A DNA stretch of 64,000 nt, from the NCBI RefSeq assembly GCF_018224925.1, contig NZ_JAGTUF010000002.1, positions 62,001 through 126,000 on the forward strand. The letters run 5' to 3'. The stretch's first letter is position 1. Each line of letters begins with the position of its first letter. Made by a program: the position numbers and the translations under genes. Of this stretch, positions 1 through 8,563 are shown piece by piece. The notes below the pieces were generated by a model. It was not told the origin of the DNA. It saw only the letters and a program-made list of their open reading frames with translations, and made no database searches. Source of the stretch: Magnetospirillum sulfuroxidans. GTDB taxonomy: Bacteria > Pseudomonadota > Alphaproteobacteria > Rhodospirillales > Magnetospirillaceae.

Positions 1-390
1 GGGCCAGCCGATCAGGTCCTGCAAAGCCACGAACAATAGCAGCATGGCCAGCCCCAAGATGATTTCCGGCATCACCAGGGGGGCGGTGATCAGACCGTTG
101 AACAACAGCCGGCCGCGAAAGCGGCCATAGCGCACCAGCACCAGCGCCGCCAGCGTCCCCAGAATCAAAGCGCCGGTGGCGCTGGTGGCGGCAATCTTCA
201 ACGACAGCCATCCGGCATCCAGATAGGCCTGGTTTTGCAGCAATTCGCCATACCATTTGGTGGAAAAGCCGCCCCAGACGCTGACTTCGCGGGAAGCGTT
301 GAAGGAATAGACCATCAGCAGCGCGATGGGCGCGTAAAGAAAGGCATAGCCGAACAACAGCGCCGTCGTCAGGGCGGAAGACCGGCGCAT
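1..390 (-). CDS. potI: Polyamine ABC transporter permease PotI (5' part, cut by window edge)
   Basis: First 130 codons of an inner-membrane permease of the spermidine/putrescine importer family. The start (MRRSSALTTALL...) overlaps the potH stop by one base (TGATG), so the two are translationally coupled. A first membrane segment lies near residues 8-28. It is followed by the periplasmic stretch with FNASREVSVWGGFSTKWY, typical of PotI/YdcV-type permeases, and further membrane segments from about residue 65. The cytoplasmic EAA loop would lie beyond the window. It is the last visible gene of potFGHI and would pair with PotH to form the channel. Family assignment is firm; the exact polyamine is not shown by the sequence. 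Confidence 0.9.
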   Translation of the reverse strand, partial: MRRSSALTTALLFGYAFLYAPIALLMVYSFNASREVSVWGGFSTKWYGELLQNQAYLDAGWLSLKIAATSATGALILGTLAALVLVRYGRFRGRLLFNGLITAPLVMPEIILGLAMLLLFVALQDLIGWP

Positions 391-1298
391 CAGCGGCGCT
401 CCTCTTCTTCCAGGCGGGTTTGCAACCGCTGGAACAAAGCGATGGGAATGACCAGGGCGACCAGCATGGCCACCGCCAGCGCCGAGGCCGACGGCCAGTC
501 GCGGGTCTGGGCGAACACGTCCCACAACGCCTTGCCCAACATCTGGGTGTCGCCGCCGCCCAACAGGTTGGGGATGACGTATTCCCCCACCGCCGGCACA
601 AACACCAGCAACGAGCCGGCGACGATGCCGGGCAGCGACAGCGGCAGCGTCACCGCCAAGAAGGCGCGAATGGGCCGTGCTCCCAAATCGGCGGCGGCTT
701 CCAGCAGCGACGGATCAAGCTTTTCCAAGGTGGCGTAAAGCGGCAACACCATGAACGGCAGATAGGAATAAACAATGCCCACATACACCGCCCAATCGGT
801 GTTGAGGATGACCAACGGCTCGTCGATCAGCCCTAACCCCATCAACGCATGGTTAAGAACGCCTTCATCCCGCAAAATGCTCATCCACGAATAAACGCGG
901 ATCAGGAACGACGTCCAGAACGGCACGATGACCAGCAACAGCAACGGCCCGCGCGACCGTTCCGGCGCCCGGGCGATGCCCAGCGCCATGGGATAGCCGA
1001 TCAACAGGCACAAAAGGGTGGAAATGCCGGCGATGGTCAGCGATTGAATATAGGCCTGGACATAAAGATCATCCTCGAACAGCAGCGCATAATTATTGAA
1101 GCTGGCCCGCACCATGGCCACGCCGCTTTGCGCCCAATCGATTAGCGGCTCATAGGGCGGAATGCCCAGCCGCATCTCCGAAAAGCTGATTTTGGCGACG
1201 ATCAACAGCGGCGTCAGAAAGAACACCACCAGCCAGATATAGGGCACCGCCAGCACCAGCCGGCGGCCCCATTCACGACGACCGCCCGCCACTCTCAT
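390..1298 (-). CDS. potH: Polyamine ABC transporter permease PotH
   Basis: Inner-membrane permease of about 302 residues, partner of PotI in ATP-driven polyamine uptake. I place the start at the ATG at 1298 (MRVAGGRREW...) because it overlaps the potG stop as ATGA; a longer in-frame ORF runs back into potG. A membrane segment at about residues 17-39 is followed by a periplasmic loop, then a cluster of membrane segments. The ABC-permease EAA loop is visible as LEAAADLGARP about 90 residues from the C-terminus. Length and order (after potG, before potI) match the E. coli potFGHI layout. Confidence 0.93.
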   Translation of the reverse strand: MRVAGGRREWGRRLVLAVPYIWLVVFFLTPLLIVAKISFSEMRLGIPPYEPLIDWAQSGVAMVRASFNNYALLFEDDLYVQAYIQSLTIAGISTLLCLLIGYPMALGIARAPERSRGPLLLLVIVPFWTSFLIRVYSWMSILRDEGVLNHALMGLGLIDEPLVILNTDWAVYVGIVYSYLPFMVLPLYATLEKLDPSLLEAAADLGARPIRAFLAVTLPLSLPGIVAGSLLVFVPAVGEYVIPNLLGGGDTQMLGKALWDVFAQTRDWPSASALAVAMLVALVIPIALFQRLQTRLEEEERR

Positions 1299-2407
1299 GG
1301 CAGAACCACGGCGTTGCCGGGATGCCAGGACAGGTGGACACGGTCTTCCCAAGTCACCGCCGGTTCGGCCGAATGGCGCAAATTGGCGTTGGTCACCATG
1401 ATCATGACGCCCGAATCCAGGCGAACATGATAGATCGACACGTCGCCCAGATAGGCGATTTCCTTGATCATCCCCGACACCGAATTGGCGGCGCCGGCCG
1501 GGGCCTCGCGCCCCATCAGGATTTTTTCCGGCCGCACCATCACCGCTGCCGCGCTGCCCGGCGCCAAGGCGCCAGCCACCGTCAAGGGCGCTTCGATGCC
1601 GGCGGCGCGGAAGGTCACCAAACCATTGGCGGCGCTTTCCACCGTTCCGGCGAAGAAATTGGCGGTGCCGATGAAATCGGCGACCATGCGGCTGGTGGGG
1701 TATTCATAAATCTCGTGCGGGCGGCCCACTTGCAAAATGCGGCCGGCATCCATCACCGCGATGCGGGTGGACATGGTCATCGCCTCTTCCTGGTCGTGGG
1801 TGACCATGACGAAGGTGATGCCGACTTTTTCTTGGATATTGACCAGTTCGAACTGGGTTTTTTCCCGCAGCTTCTTGTCCAGCGCCGATAACGGCTCGTC
1901 CAGCAGAACCACCTTGGGGCGCTTGACCAGGCAACGGGCCAGGGCGACGCGCTGGCGCTGGCCGCCCGACATCTGGTGCGGCTTGCGTTTGGCGAAATCG
2001 CCCATCTGCACCAGATCCAAGGCCTCGGCCACCCTTTTGGGGATCTCCGCCTTGGCCACACCATCTTGTTTCAAGCCGAACGCCACGTTGTCGGCGACAT
2101 TCATGTGTGGAAACAAGGCATAAGACTGAAACATCATGTTCACCGGCCGCTCATAGGGCGGCGCCGACGTCATGTCGGCCCCGGCGATCAGCACCTTGCC
2201 GGCGGTGGGGGTTTCGAATCCGGCCATCATGCGCAGCAGCGTGGTCTTGCCGCAGCCAGACGGGCCCAGGAGGGAGAAGAACTCCCCCTCCTGGATATCC
2301 AGATCAATCCCGGCGACGGCGACGGCGTCGCCGAACCGTTTTTCCACCCCTCGGATTTGAATGGCCGGGGGACGGGCTTCACGTTCCGGACGAACCGCAA
2401 GACTCAC
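1295..2407 (-). CDS. potG: Polyamine ABC transporter ATPase PotG
   Basis: ATP-binding subunit of 370 residues energising PotHI. Visible motifs are Walker A GPSGCGKTT (about residues 48-56), the ABC signature MSGGQRQRVALARCL, Walker B VVLLDEP and the switch histidine in MVTHDQEEA. A C-terminal TOBE-type domain contains VMVRPEKI. I chose a GTG start at 2407 because it lies just after the potF stop with an AGGA about 8 bases upstream; an in-frame ORF reaches 2449 but would run into potF. The gene overlaps potH by 4 bases. Confidence in family and role is high; confidence in the start is moderate. Confidence 0.93.
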   Translation of the reverse strand: MSLAVRPEREARPPAIQIRGVEKRFGDAVAVAGIDLDIQEGEFFSLLGPSGCGKTTLLRMMAGFETPTAGKVLIAGADMTSAPPYERPVNMMFQSYALFPHMNVADNVAFGLKQDGVAKAEIPKRVAEALDLVQMGDFAKRKPHQMSGGQRQRVALARCLVKRPKVVLLDEPLSALDKKLREKTQFELVNIQEKVGITFVMVTHDQEEAMTMSTRIAVMDAGRILQVGRPHEIYEYPTSRMVADFIGTANFFAGTVESAANGLVTFRAAGIEAPLTVAGALAPGSAAAVMVRPEKILMGREAPAGAANSVSGMIKEIAYLGDVSIYHVRLDSGVMIMVTNANLRHSAEPAVTWEDRVHLSWHPGNAVVLP

Positions 2408-2418
2408 CGGGATCGTCC

Positions 2419-3522
2419 TTATTTCTTGGCGGCGCGGAACTTCGCCCAAGCGCGCGAACGGGCCCGGTCATAGTCCTTGCCGGCCGGCAACGGTGGGGTG
2501 ATCATCTTGGCGCGCACGCTATCGGGCGGGAAGATCACCGGGTCAGCGGCCATTTCCGGCTCCACCTTGGCAAGCGAGGCGGGAACGGCGTTGGCATAAC
2601 CGGTTTCGTTGGTGATCTCGGCGACGATGTCGGGGCGCAAGATGAAGTTGATGAAGGCATGCGCCGCATCGGGATGCGGGGCATCGGCCGGAATGGCCAT
2701 CATGTCGATATTGACCAAGGCGCCTTCCTTGGGGATGACGATCTGGATGTTCTGCTTCTTTTTGGCCGCGGCGGCGCGGGTGCGCGACTGCACCAAATCG
2801 CCGACATAGCCCAAAGTCAGACAGATATCGCCGTTGGCCAGATCGGCGCGGTACTTTTCCGAATGGATGTACCGGAAGCTGGAGCGCACGGCCATCAGCC
2901 CATCCATGGCCGCCTTCAGGTTTTCCTCGGTCTGGACATTGGGGTCCTTGCCCTGGAACATCTGAATGGCCGGCACCGCCTCGGACGGCGTGTCGAGCAA
3001 GGCGATTCCGCACGACTTCAGCTTGGACACCACCGCCGGGTCAAACAGCATGGCCCAGGAATCGGTGGGCGCATCCGGCAGCAATTTCTTGACGGCATCG
3101 ACGTTAAACCCGAACCCGGTCGCCGCCATCATATACGGCACGCCATGCGCATTGCCCGGATCGGACACGGTCAGGCTTTTCATCACCGCCTTGTCCAGAC
3201 CGGCGGCATTGGGGATCTTGGCCAAATCCAGTTTCTGGAACACACCGGCCTTGATCTGTTGAGCAAAGAACGGCGAGGCCGACGGAAACACCACATCATA
3301 ACCGGACTTGCCGGTCATCAGCTTGTTGTCCAACACCTCGTTGTCGCCATAAGTGTCGTATTTGACCTTGATGCCGGTTTCCTTGGTGAATTTCTCCAAG
3401 GTGTCCTTGGCGATGTAGTCAGACCAGTTGTAGACGTTCAAAACCTTGTCTTCGGCCTGGGCGGAAACAGCCGCCAAACCAACCACCGCGAAAGCGGCGA
3501 AGCGAGACAGACGAGCGAACAT
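2419..3522 (-). CDS. potF: Periplasmic polyamine-binding protein PotF
   Basis: Extracytoplasmic solute-binding protein that delivers putrescine/spermidine to PotGHI. With the ATG at 3522 the protein is 367 residues and begins with a clean signal peptide (MFARLSRFAAFAVVGLAAVSAQA, cleavage about residue 23). It is followed by EDKVLNVYNWSDYI, the hallmark N-terminus of PotD/PotF proteins. A GGGGG run 6 bases upstream favours this ATG over the ATG two codons earlier. A longer in-frame ORF extends to 3705 but adds sequence without signal-peptide character. First gene of the operon; the intergenic region upstream contains strong inverted repeats that may be operators. Confidence 0.93.
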   Translation of the reverse strand: MFARLSRFAAFAVVGLAAVSAQAEDKVLNVYNWSDYIAKDTLEKFTKETGIKVKYDTYGDNEVLDNKLMTGKSGYDVVFPSASPFFAQQIKAGVFQKLDLAKIPNAAGLDKAVMKSLTVSDPGNAHGVPYMMAATGFGFNVDAVKKLLPDAPTDSWAMLFDPAVVSKLKSCGIALLDTPSEAVPAIQMFQGKDPNVQTEENLKAAMDGLMAVRSSFRYIHSEKYRADLANGDICLTLGYVGDLVQSRTRAAAAKKKQNIQIVIPKEGALVNIDMMAIPADAPHPDAAHAFINFILRPDIVAEITNETGYANAVPASLAKVEPEMAADPVIFPPDSVRAKMITPPLPAGKDYDRARSRAWAKFRAAKK

Positions 3523-3615
3523 GGGCATCCCCCGTACGGATGTGGAATGGCGGATATTCAGATCACAAAGCCGGCGAGTCAACAGCGCTTGCCGCATTGC
3601 GATGAAATCTTCGCC

Positions 3616-3656
3616 AAGTGGCGCAACACTGCCACTTGTTGCGACATCGCAACAAG
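3616..3656. promoter_or_regulatory. Nested inverted repeats upstream of potF
   Basis: CTTGTTGCG (3635-3643) and CGCAACAAG (3648-3656) form a perfect 9-bp dyad with a 4-base spacer. AAGTGGC (3616-3622) and GCCACTT (3631-3637) form an overlapping 7-bp dyad. A third small dyad, ATTGC-N3-GCAAT, lies at 3699-3711. They sit about 95-190 bases upstream of potF in the region divergent from the gene at 3780, a suitable place for repressor sites controlling potFGHI. There is no T-run, so a terminator is unlikely. The binding protein is unknown. Confidence 0.45.
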
Positions 3657-3779
3657 GCCAACTGCGAAAGCAGTCAAACCATGCGTCCGGCAACAGGTAT
3701 TGCATTGCAATCCCCGATGACCCACAGTGGCGGCCAGCAAGCGCACATCTCGATTTTTCATTCTGGCCCGGCGGATTTC

Positions 3780-4379
3780 ATGAGTTTTTCCACCGTTCTC
3801 ATCATTTCCTTGGCAGCCGGAGTGGTTTTGATCATCGGCGGCGGCCTGATGATGTACATGGCCAATCTGGTCAAATCGGCCTATGAAATCAAAGTCCAGA
3901 TCAATTCCGAAGTGGAAGATCGCCTGAACAAGATGGGCGACGAACTGGACAAGAAATCCAAATGGATCAAGCGCGACCTGTTGGAAGAGATCGAAAAGAT
4001 CAAGGCCAACATGCACACCGAAGCCCAAAGCAAGGTCAGTGAGCTGACCCATCCCTTCACCGCGCGCCTGGACGCCCTGGATGCGGCGCTGAAGGCGGAA
4101 CGGGCCGAATGGGTCAAGGCGGTGGATTCCGACCGCGCCGCCATTACCAATATCGACAACCGGGTGAAAAACCTGACCAAGACGGCGAAGAAAAGCGAAA
4201 GCAAGGATGCCGCCGTCCCGACCCTGGACGATGTCGCCATCGGCGGCGACGAACCATCGACAGCGGAAGCGCCGAAAGCGCCGCCGCCACCGTCGCCCTC
4301 CGGTCCGGCCAAGCCGACCTCGCCGCCGCAAGGATCGGGCACCGCGACCTGGCTGCCCGAACTGGGGAATGGCCGCTGA
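3780..4379 (+). CDS. Membrane-anchored coiled-coil protein of unknown function
   Basis: A 199-residue protein starting at the ATG at 3780 (MSFSTVLIISLAAGV...), with GGCGGA just upstream; the in-frame ORF opening at 3618 overlaps probable regulatory sequence. One membrane segment spans about residues 5-27. It is followed by about 120 charged residues rich in K, E and D with heptad-like spacing, probably a cytoplasmic coiled coil, then a Pro/Ala-rich tail (KAPPPPSPSGPAKP). This shape resembles bitopic scaffold proteins, but I recognise no named family. It stands alone, between potF (divergent) and a small convergent gene, and is followed directly by a terminator. Confidence 0.75.
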   Translation: MSFSTVLIISLAAGVVLIIGGGLMMYMANLVKSAYEIKVQINSEVEDRLNKMGDELDKKSKWIKRDLLEEIEKIKANMHTEAQSKVSELTHPFTARLDALDAALKAERAEWVKAVDSDRAAITNIDNRVKNLTKTAKKSESKDAAVPTLDDVAIGGDEPSTAEAPKAPPPPSPSGPAKPTSPPQGSGTATWLPELGNGR

Positions 4380-4562
4380 TTATTCCGATTTCGGAATATT
4401 TTTTTCGTCCGCCGACGGCTTCTTCGCCGGGCGATTCTTGTCATCGTTGGAAAAGCGAAAGCGCCCGGCCAGCACGCAGCCCTTCATTCCGGGATCACAG
4501 GGACGACCGGCGACGCGGGTGCAGGTTTCGTTGACTTCGTGAACACAGCCCCAGCCGCTCAT
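4380..4562 (-). CDS. Small four-cysteine protein
   Basis: A 60-residue ORF (MSGWGCVHEVNETCTRVAGR...) with four cysteines at about positions 6, 14, 22 and 29, spaced 7-8 residues apart, then a basic tail ending KNIPKSE. The spacing suggests metal binding or disulfides; no signal peptide is seen. AAAGG lies about 8 bases before the ATG. It ends base-to-base against the stop of the convergent gene. I do not recognise a named family; the regular cysteines and Shine-Dalgarno are the only support that it is real. Confidence 0.55.
   Translation of the reverse strand: MSGWGCVHEVNETCTRVAGRPCDPGMKGCVLAGRFRFSNDDKNRPAKKPSADEKNIPKSE
4382..4405 (+). terminator. Intrinsic terminator of the 3780-4379 gene
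   Basis: ATTCCG (4382-4387) pairs with CGGAAT (4392-4397) around a four-base loop, followed by a run of seven T (4399-4405). It begins three bases after the stop codon of the plus-strand gene and lies inside the last codons of the small convergent gene. Confidence 0.7.
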
Positions 4563-4691
4563 GCGTCAGCCTTTCCCGCCTCGTGCGTGGATGGTGGCGC
4601 AGTTTAGCAAATCTCCGATACGGATTCCCAGCTTGCCGTAAGCCGGAACAGGCCACACCATGGGCACAGGTCAACCGACGAGACTGGGTTC

Positions 4692-6626
4692 ATGATCCCG
4701 ACGCGCATCATCCACCCCATCAGCGAACCGGCCCAGGCGCCGCGTGAATGGCTGATTGCCAACGGCCTGGGCGGCTATGCCTGCGGCCCGTTGGCGGGTC
4801 CCCCCATCCGCCGCTATCACGGATGGCTGGTGGCGGCATTGCCGCCGCCCTGGGGCCGGACCATGCTGGTCAACCGCATGATCGAAACCATCCATCTGAC
4901 CGATGATCGCCAGTTCACCCTGGGGGCCGGCACCGATGCTGACGCCTTGCTGACCGAATTCCGACTTGAATGGGGCTTGCCGGTATGGCGGTTTCAGTGG
5001 GCTGAATGCGTGATCGAGCGCCGTTTGGTGATGGAATACGGCCACAACGTCACCCATGCGCGTTGGCAGGTTCTGGCCGGACCCTGCCGCGGCCTGACCC
5101 TTCAGCCGTGGATCCAGGCCCGCCCGCACGGCCTTGCGGTGGATGCCGCCCCGGCCTGGGGCGAAGCCGTGGCCTGGGGGCCGTGCCTGACCGCCAACAT
5201 TCCCGATTTGCCGCCGCTCCGCTTTGTTCTTGCGGCCGAAGACGTCAGCGCCGCCGCCGAGCCGCTGACCACTACCATGTTCTACGCCAACGAGGCCGAG
5301 GGTGGCGACCCGGCGCAAGGCCCCTTGTGGTCGCCCGGTCATCTGCTGTGCCGGCTGGATGGCGACCATCCGGCGGCACTGACCTTGGGCTGCGAAATAC
5401 CCGCCGCCGGGGATGCCTTCGCCGCCGAGATCCTGCGGCGCCGCGCCTTGCTGGACCGCGCCCATCCGTCCTGCCGCGATGGCGTGGCGGCAGAGCTGGT
5501 GCTGGCCGCCGATTCCTTTGTCGTCCAGCCGCGCCACCGCACCAGCGCCCCCCAAGCGCGCACGATCATGGCCGGCTATCACTGGTTCGCCGATTGGGGC
5601 CGCGACACCATGATCGCGCTGGAAGGCCTGACCCTGGTGACCGGCCGCATCGACGAAGCCAAGGCCATCTTGCACGGCTTCGCCGGCCATGTGCGCCATG
5701 GGCTGATCCCCAATATGTTTCCGGATGGGCACGAAGACGGCTTGTACAATACCGCCGATGCCAGCTTGTGGTTTTTTCATGCCGTCGATCGCGTCGTCGC
5801 CGCCAGTGGCGACCTGAACTTCCTGCGCAGCCTGATGCCGGTTTTGACCGACATCTTGGACCATCATCGCGCCGGCACCCGCTTTGGCATCGCCATGGAC
5901 CCCGCCGACGGTCTGTTGCGCCAAGGCCAAGCCGGGCTGCAACTGACCTGGATGGACGCCAAGGTGCAAGATTGGGTAGTCACCCCCCGTCGCGGCAAGG
6001 CGGTGGAAATCAATGCGCTGTGGCACAATGCGGTCGCCTGTATGGGCGATTGGCAGCGGCTTTTGGGGCAGGACGCCACAGAAACAGACAACCTGGCCGG
6101 CCGTATCCGGGCGGCGTTCAACCACCGTTTCTGGTCGGAAGAACGGGGGTATCTTTACGACGTCGTCGATGGCGAGGACGGCGATGACCCGACCTTGCGG
6201 CCCAATCAATTACTGGCCATCTCGTTGCCGCATCCGGTGCTGGCCCCCGCCGCCTGGCCGATAATGCTGGCCACGGTGCGCCGCGCCCTGTTGACGCCGG
6301 TGGGGCTGCGCTCGCTCGCCCCCGACCACCCGGCCTATCGACCGCATTTTACCGGTGACCGCTGGGCACGTGACGGCGCCTATCATCAAGGCACGGTGTG
6401 GGCATGGCTGATCGGGCCATTTGCCCAAGCCTGGCTGAAAGCGCATCCCAACGACACGGAAACCGTCGCCGCCGATCTGGCTGGCTTTGTCCCTCACCTC
6501 AGTCAATTCGGCTTAGGCACCATCGCCGAAGTCTTCGATGGCGCCCCACCGCACACTCCGCGCGGTTGCATTTCCCAGGCATGGAGTGTCGCCGAATGGC
6601 TGAGAACCTGGACCCTTTTGCCGTGA
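4692..6626 (+). CDS. Glycogen-debranching enzyme (amylo-alpha-1,6-glucosidase type)
   Basis: A 644-residue cytoplasmic glycoside hydrolase expected to release alpha-1,6-linked branch glucose from glycogen. The N-terminal domain has NGLGGYACGPLAG and RRYHGWLVA, typical of the archaeal/bacterial amylo-alpha-1,6-glucosidase family (GH133). The C-terminal (alpha/alpha)6 region carries WFADWGRDTMIAL at about residues 297-309 and WMDAKVQDWVVTPRRGKAVE from about 420, which hold the conserved acidic catalytic residues of the family. Length is normal. There are no glycogen synthesis genes nearby; it is a single-gene unit between unrelated neighbours. Confidence 0.9.
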   Translation: MIPTRIIHPISEPAQAPREWLIANGLGGYACGPLAGPPIRRYHGWLVAALPPPWGRTMLVNRMIETIHLTDDRQFTLGAGTDADALLTEFRLEWGLPVWRFQWAECVIERRLVMEYGHNVTHARWQVLAGPCRGLTLQPWIQARPHGLAVDAAPAWGEAVAWGPCLTANIPDLPPLRFVLAAEDVSAAAEPLTTTMFYANEAEGGDPAQGPLWSPGHLLCRLDGDHPAALTLGCEIPAAGDAFAAEILRRRALLDRAHPSCRDGVAAELVLAADSFVVQPRHRTSAPQARTIMAGYHWFADWGRDTMIALEGLTLVTGRIDEAKAILHGFAGHVRHGLIPNMFPDGHEDGLYNTADASLWFFHAVDRVVAASGDLNFLRSLMPVLTDILDHHRAGTRFGIAMDPADGLLRQGQAGLQLTWMDAKVQDWVVTPRRGKAVEINALWHNAVACMGDWQRLLGQDATETDNLAGRIRAAFNHRFWSEERGYLYDVVDGEDGDDPTLRPNQLLAISLPHPVLAPAAWPIMLATVRRALLTPVGLRSLAPDHPAYRPHFTGDRWARDGAYHQGTVWAWLIGPFAQAWLKAHPNDTETVAADLAGFVPHLSQFGLGTIAEVFDGAPPHTPRGCISQAWSVAEWLRTWTLLP

Positions 6627-6761
6627 CCATAGGTATTAGAAAAGATACCTTTAGAAGCAATCCAAGTGCGTATCTCCCATATTTATTTCACGCCGACTGA
6701 AATTGGCACAGGGAAAGTAAGCTCATACTTCCATGCCAGCCTCGCTAATCCTGTGTGACGA

Positions 6762-6790
6762 TTGACCCGGCGTCCGCCGTTTGTTTAACT
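6762..6790 (+). promoter_or_regulatory. Candidate sigma-70-type promoter for the first chemoreceptor
   Basis: TTGACC (6762-6767), a 17-base spacer, then TTAACT (6785-6790), 68 bases before the chemoreceptor start. The -35 is close to consensus and the -10 is moderate. It lies in the 231-base gap after the debranching enzyme; the rest of that gap shows only a weak hairpin (AGGTAT/ATACCT, 6631-6650). Confidence 0.35.
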
Positions 6791-6857
6791 AGCTCCAAGC
6801 CATAAGGGACAAAAAGTCCTCGGGGTTAAAATAAGAACGCCTCAAGGGAGGGCATGG

Positions 6858-8276
6858 ATGACAGTGCATGTGGGCGAGGTCCGTCCGGATTCCGATAAAG
6901 CGGATCAATTCGCCTCGGAAGTCCTGGAAAAAATCGAAAATCTGAGCCTGGAGGTCGCCGATATCGCCGGCACCATCGACGGCTTGGCTAAATTCGTCAA
7001 ACACCAGGAAGAACTGTTCGGCCATCTCAAGGGCATCGCCCATACCATGGCCGAAGCGATCCGCCGTATCGACACCGCCGGCCGCGAGACCCGTGACGTC
7101 ACCAGCCAAGCGGGCCAGCAATCCAGCGAATCGCTTGGCACCATCGGCGCCGCCCTGGGCGACATCAACCGCCTGGTCGGATCGGTCCAGGGCATCGAGG
7201 AGCGACTCGAGGAACTGGAAGGCGCGCTGGGCGAAGTCTCAACCATGTCGCGCGACATTCAAAAAATCGCCCGCCAGACCAATCTGTTGGCGCTCAACGC
7301 CACCATTGAGGCCGCCCGCGCCGGCGAGGCCGGCAAGGGTTTCGCCGTTGTCGCCACCGAGGTCAAGACCCTGGCCCGGCAAACCGCCGACGTCACCGCC
7401 GGCATCGACGACACCGTCGGCAAATTATCGGGTTCGGTCACCGATCTGATTTCCTCTTCCACCGACACCTTGCGAATGGCCGATTCGGTCAATTCCGGCG
7501 TCGGCGTCATCAATCAGGCCGTATCGGTTTTCGGCCAAGCCATCGACACGGTGGAATCCCGCGTCAGCGACATTTCCGCCGCGGCCACCACCTCGCTCAC
7601 TCAATGTTCGGACGTCATCACCGAGATCGACAAGTTCTTCGAAGGCATCTCGATGACCAGCGAAAGCCTGCGCCGTGCCGATGAGCGCATCACCTCGCTG
7701 CTCTCCCATTCCGAAGACCTGATCGGCTATATCGCCGATTCCGGTTTTCGCACCGGCGACACCCCGTTCATCTTGCTGGTGCAAGAAATCGCCGGCAAAG
7801 TCTCGACTTTGTTCACCCAGGCGGTGGAGGGCGGCCAAATCACCTTGGAGGCCCTGTTTGACGAGGCCTATCAAGAAATCGCCGGCAGCAATCCAGCCCA
7901 GCACATGACCAAATTCGTGGCGCTGACCGACAAGGCCTTACCGGCCGTGCAGGAACCGATCCTGGATTTCGACACGCGGGTCGCCTTTTGCGTCGCCGTC
8001 GATCGCAACGGCTTTTTGCCCACCCATAACAACAAATTTTCCCACGCCCCCAGCGCGGATCCGGTGTGGAACAACGCCAATTGCCGCAACCGCCGCATCT
8101 TCAACGACCGCACCGGCCTGCGCGCCGGCCGCAATACCGAACCCTTCTTGTTGCAAACCTATCGCCGCGACATGGGCGGCGGCAAATACGTGATGATGAA
8201 GGATGTTTCGGCCCCGGTGACCGTGCGCGGACGCCATTGGGGCGGGGTTCGCATCGGCTATCGCATCACCACCTGA
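6858..8276 (+). CDS. Soluble methyl-accepting chemotaxis protein with C-terminal accessory domain
   Basis: A 472-residue chemoreceptor with no signal peptide or membrane segment, so probably cytoplasmic. The N-terminal half is helical. The signalling hairpin tip ([20 protein letters not shown]) is at about residues 138-157, followed by [12 protein letters not shown]. Unusually, about 170 residues follow the signalling domain. They contain a Cys/His/Trp-rich block ([53 protein letters not shown]) shared almost unchanged with the next gene. The domain resembles a small ligand- or cofactor-binding module; its ligand is not evident. A strong terminator follows. Confidence 0.9.
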   Translation: MTVHVGEVRPDSDKADQFASEVLEKIENLSLEVADIAGTIDGLAKFVKHQEELFGHLKGIAHTMAEAIRRIDTAGRETRDVTSQAGQQSSESLGTIGAALGDINRLVGSVQGIEERLEELEGALGEVSTMSRDIQKIARQTNLLALNATIEAARAGEAGKGFAVVATEVKTLARQTADVTAGIDDTVGKLSGSVTDLISSSTDTLRMADSVNSGVGVINQAVSVFGQAIDTVESRVSDISAAATTSLTQCSDVITEIDKFFEGISMTSESLRRADERITSLLSHSEDLIGYIADSGFRTGDTPFILLVQEIAGKVSTLFTQAVEGGQITLEALFDEAYQEIAGSNPAQHMTKFVALTDKALPAVQEPILDFDTRVAFCVAVDRNGFLPTHNNKFSHAPSADPVWNNANCRNRRIFNDRTGLRAGRNTEPFLLQTYRRDMGGGKYVMMKDVSAPVTVRGRHWGGVRIGYRITT

Positions 8277-8297
8277 CCATATCAGCATGATTTCATC

Positions 8298-8332
8298 AAA
8301 AAGGCGCACCGTGAAAGCGGTGCGCCTTTTTC
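8298..8332 (+). terminator. Strong intrinsic terminator after the first chemoreceptor
   Basis: A perfect stem: GGCGCACCG (8303-8311) pairs with CGGTGCGCC (8318-8326) around TGAAAG, flanked by A-run and T-run (8298-8302 and 8327-8331). It separates the two chemoreceptor genes transcriptionally. Confidence 0.9.
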
Positions 8333-8563
8333 ATGTTAAAATAACGTTTCGTCACACTATGAATACAAATGGAAACATCGGAAACATTTCGAAATTTTCT
8401 ATACTTTTGATCAGTAACAGTGCAACGCACATGCATTGACGCACACACATTCAGATTGCTCTACTCCGCCCTATAAATGACGGGAACAATCCCGCACTCA
8501 GACGTCCTTATCGCCACGAGCAAAATTATAATTTCCATTCATGGCGATCCTCTGGGAGGAAAC

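Noticed and set aside
2107-3720. Plus-strand ORF of 537 codons opposite potG/potF
   Set aside because: Antisense shadow of two well-defined transporter genes; low-complexity Arg/Gly-rich product.
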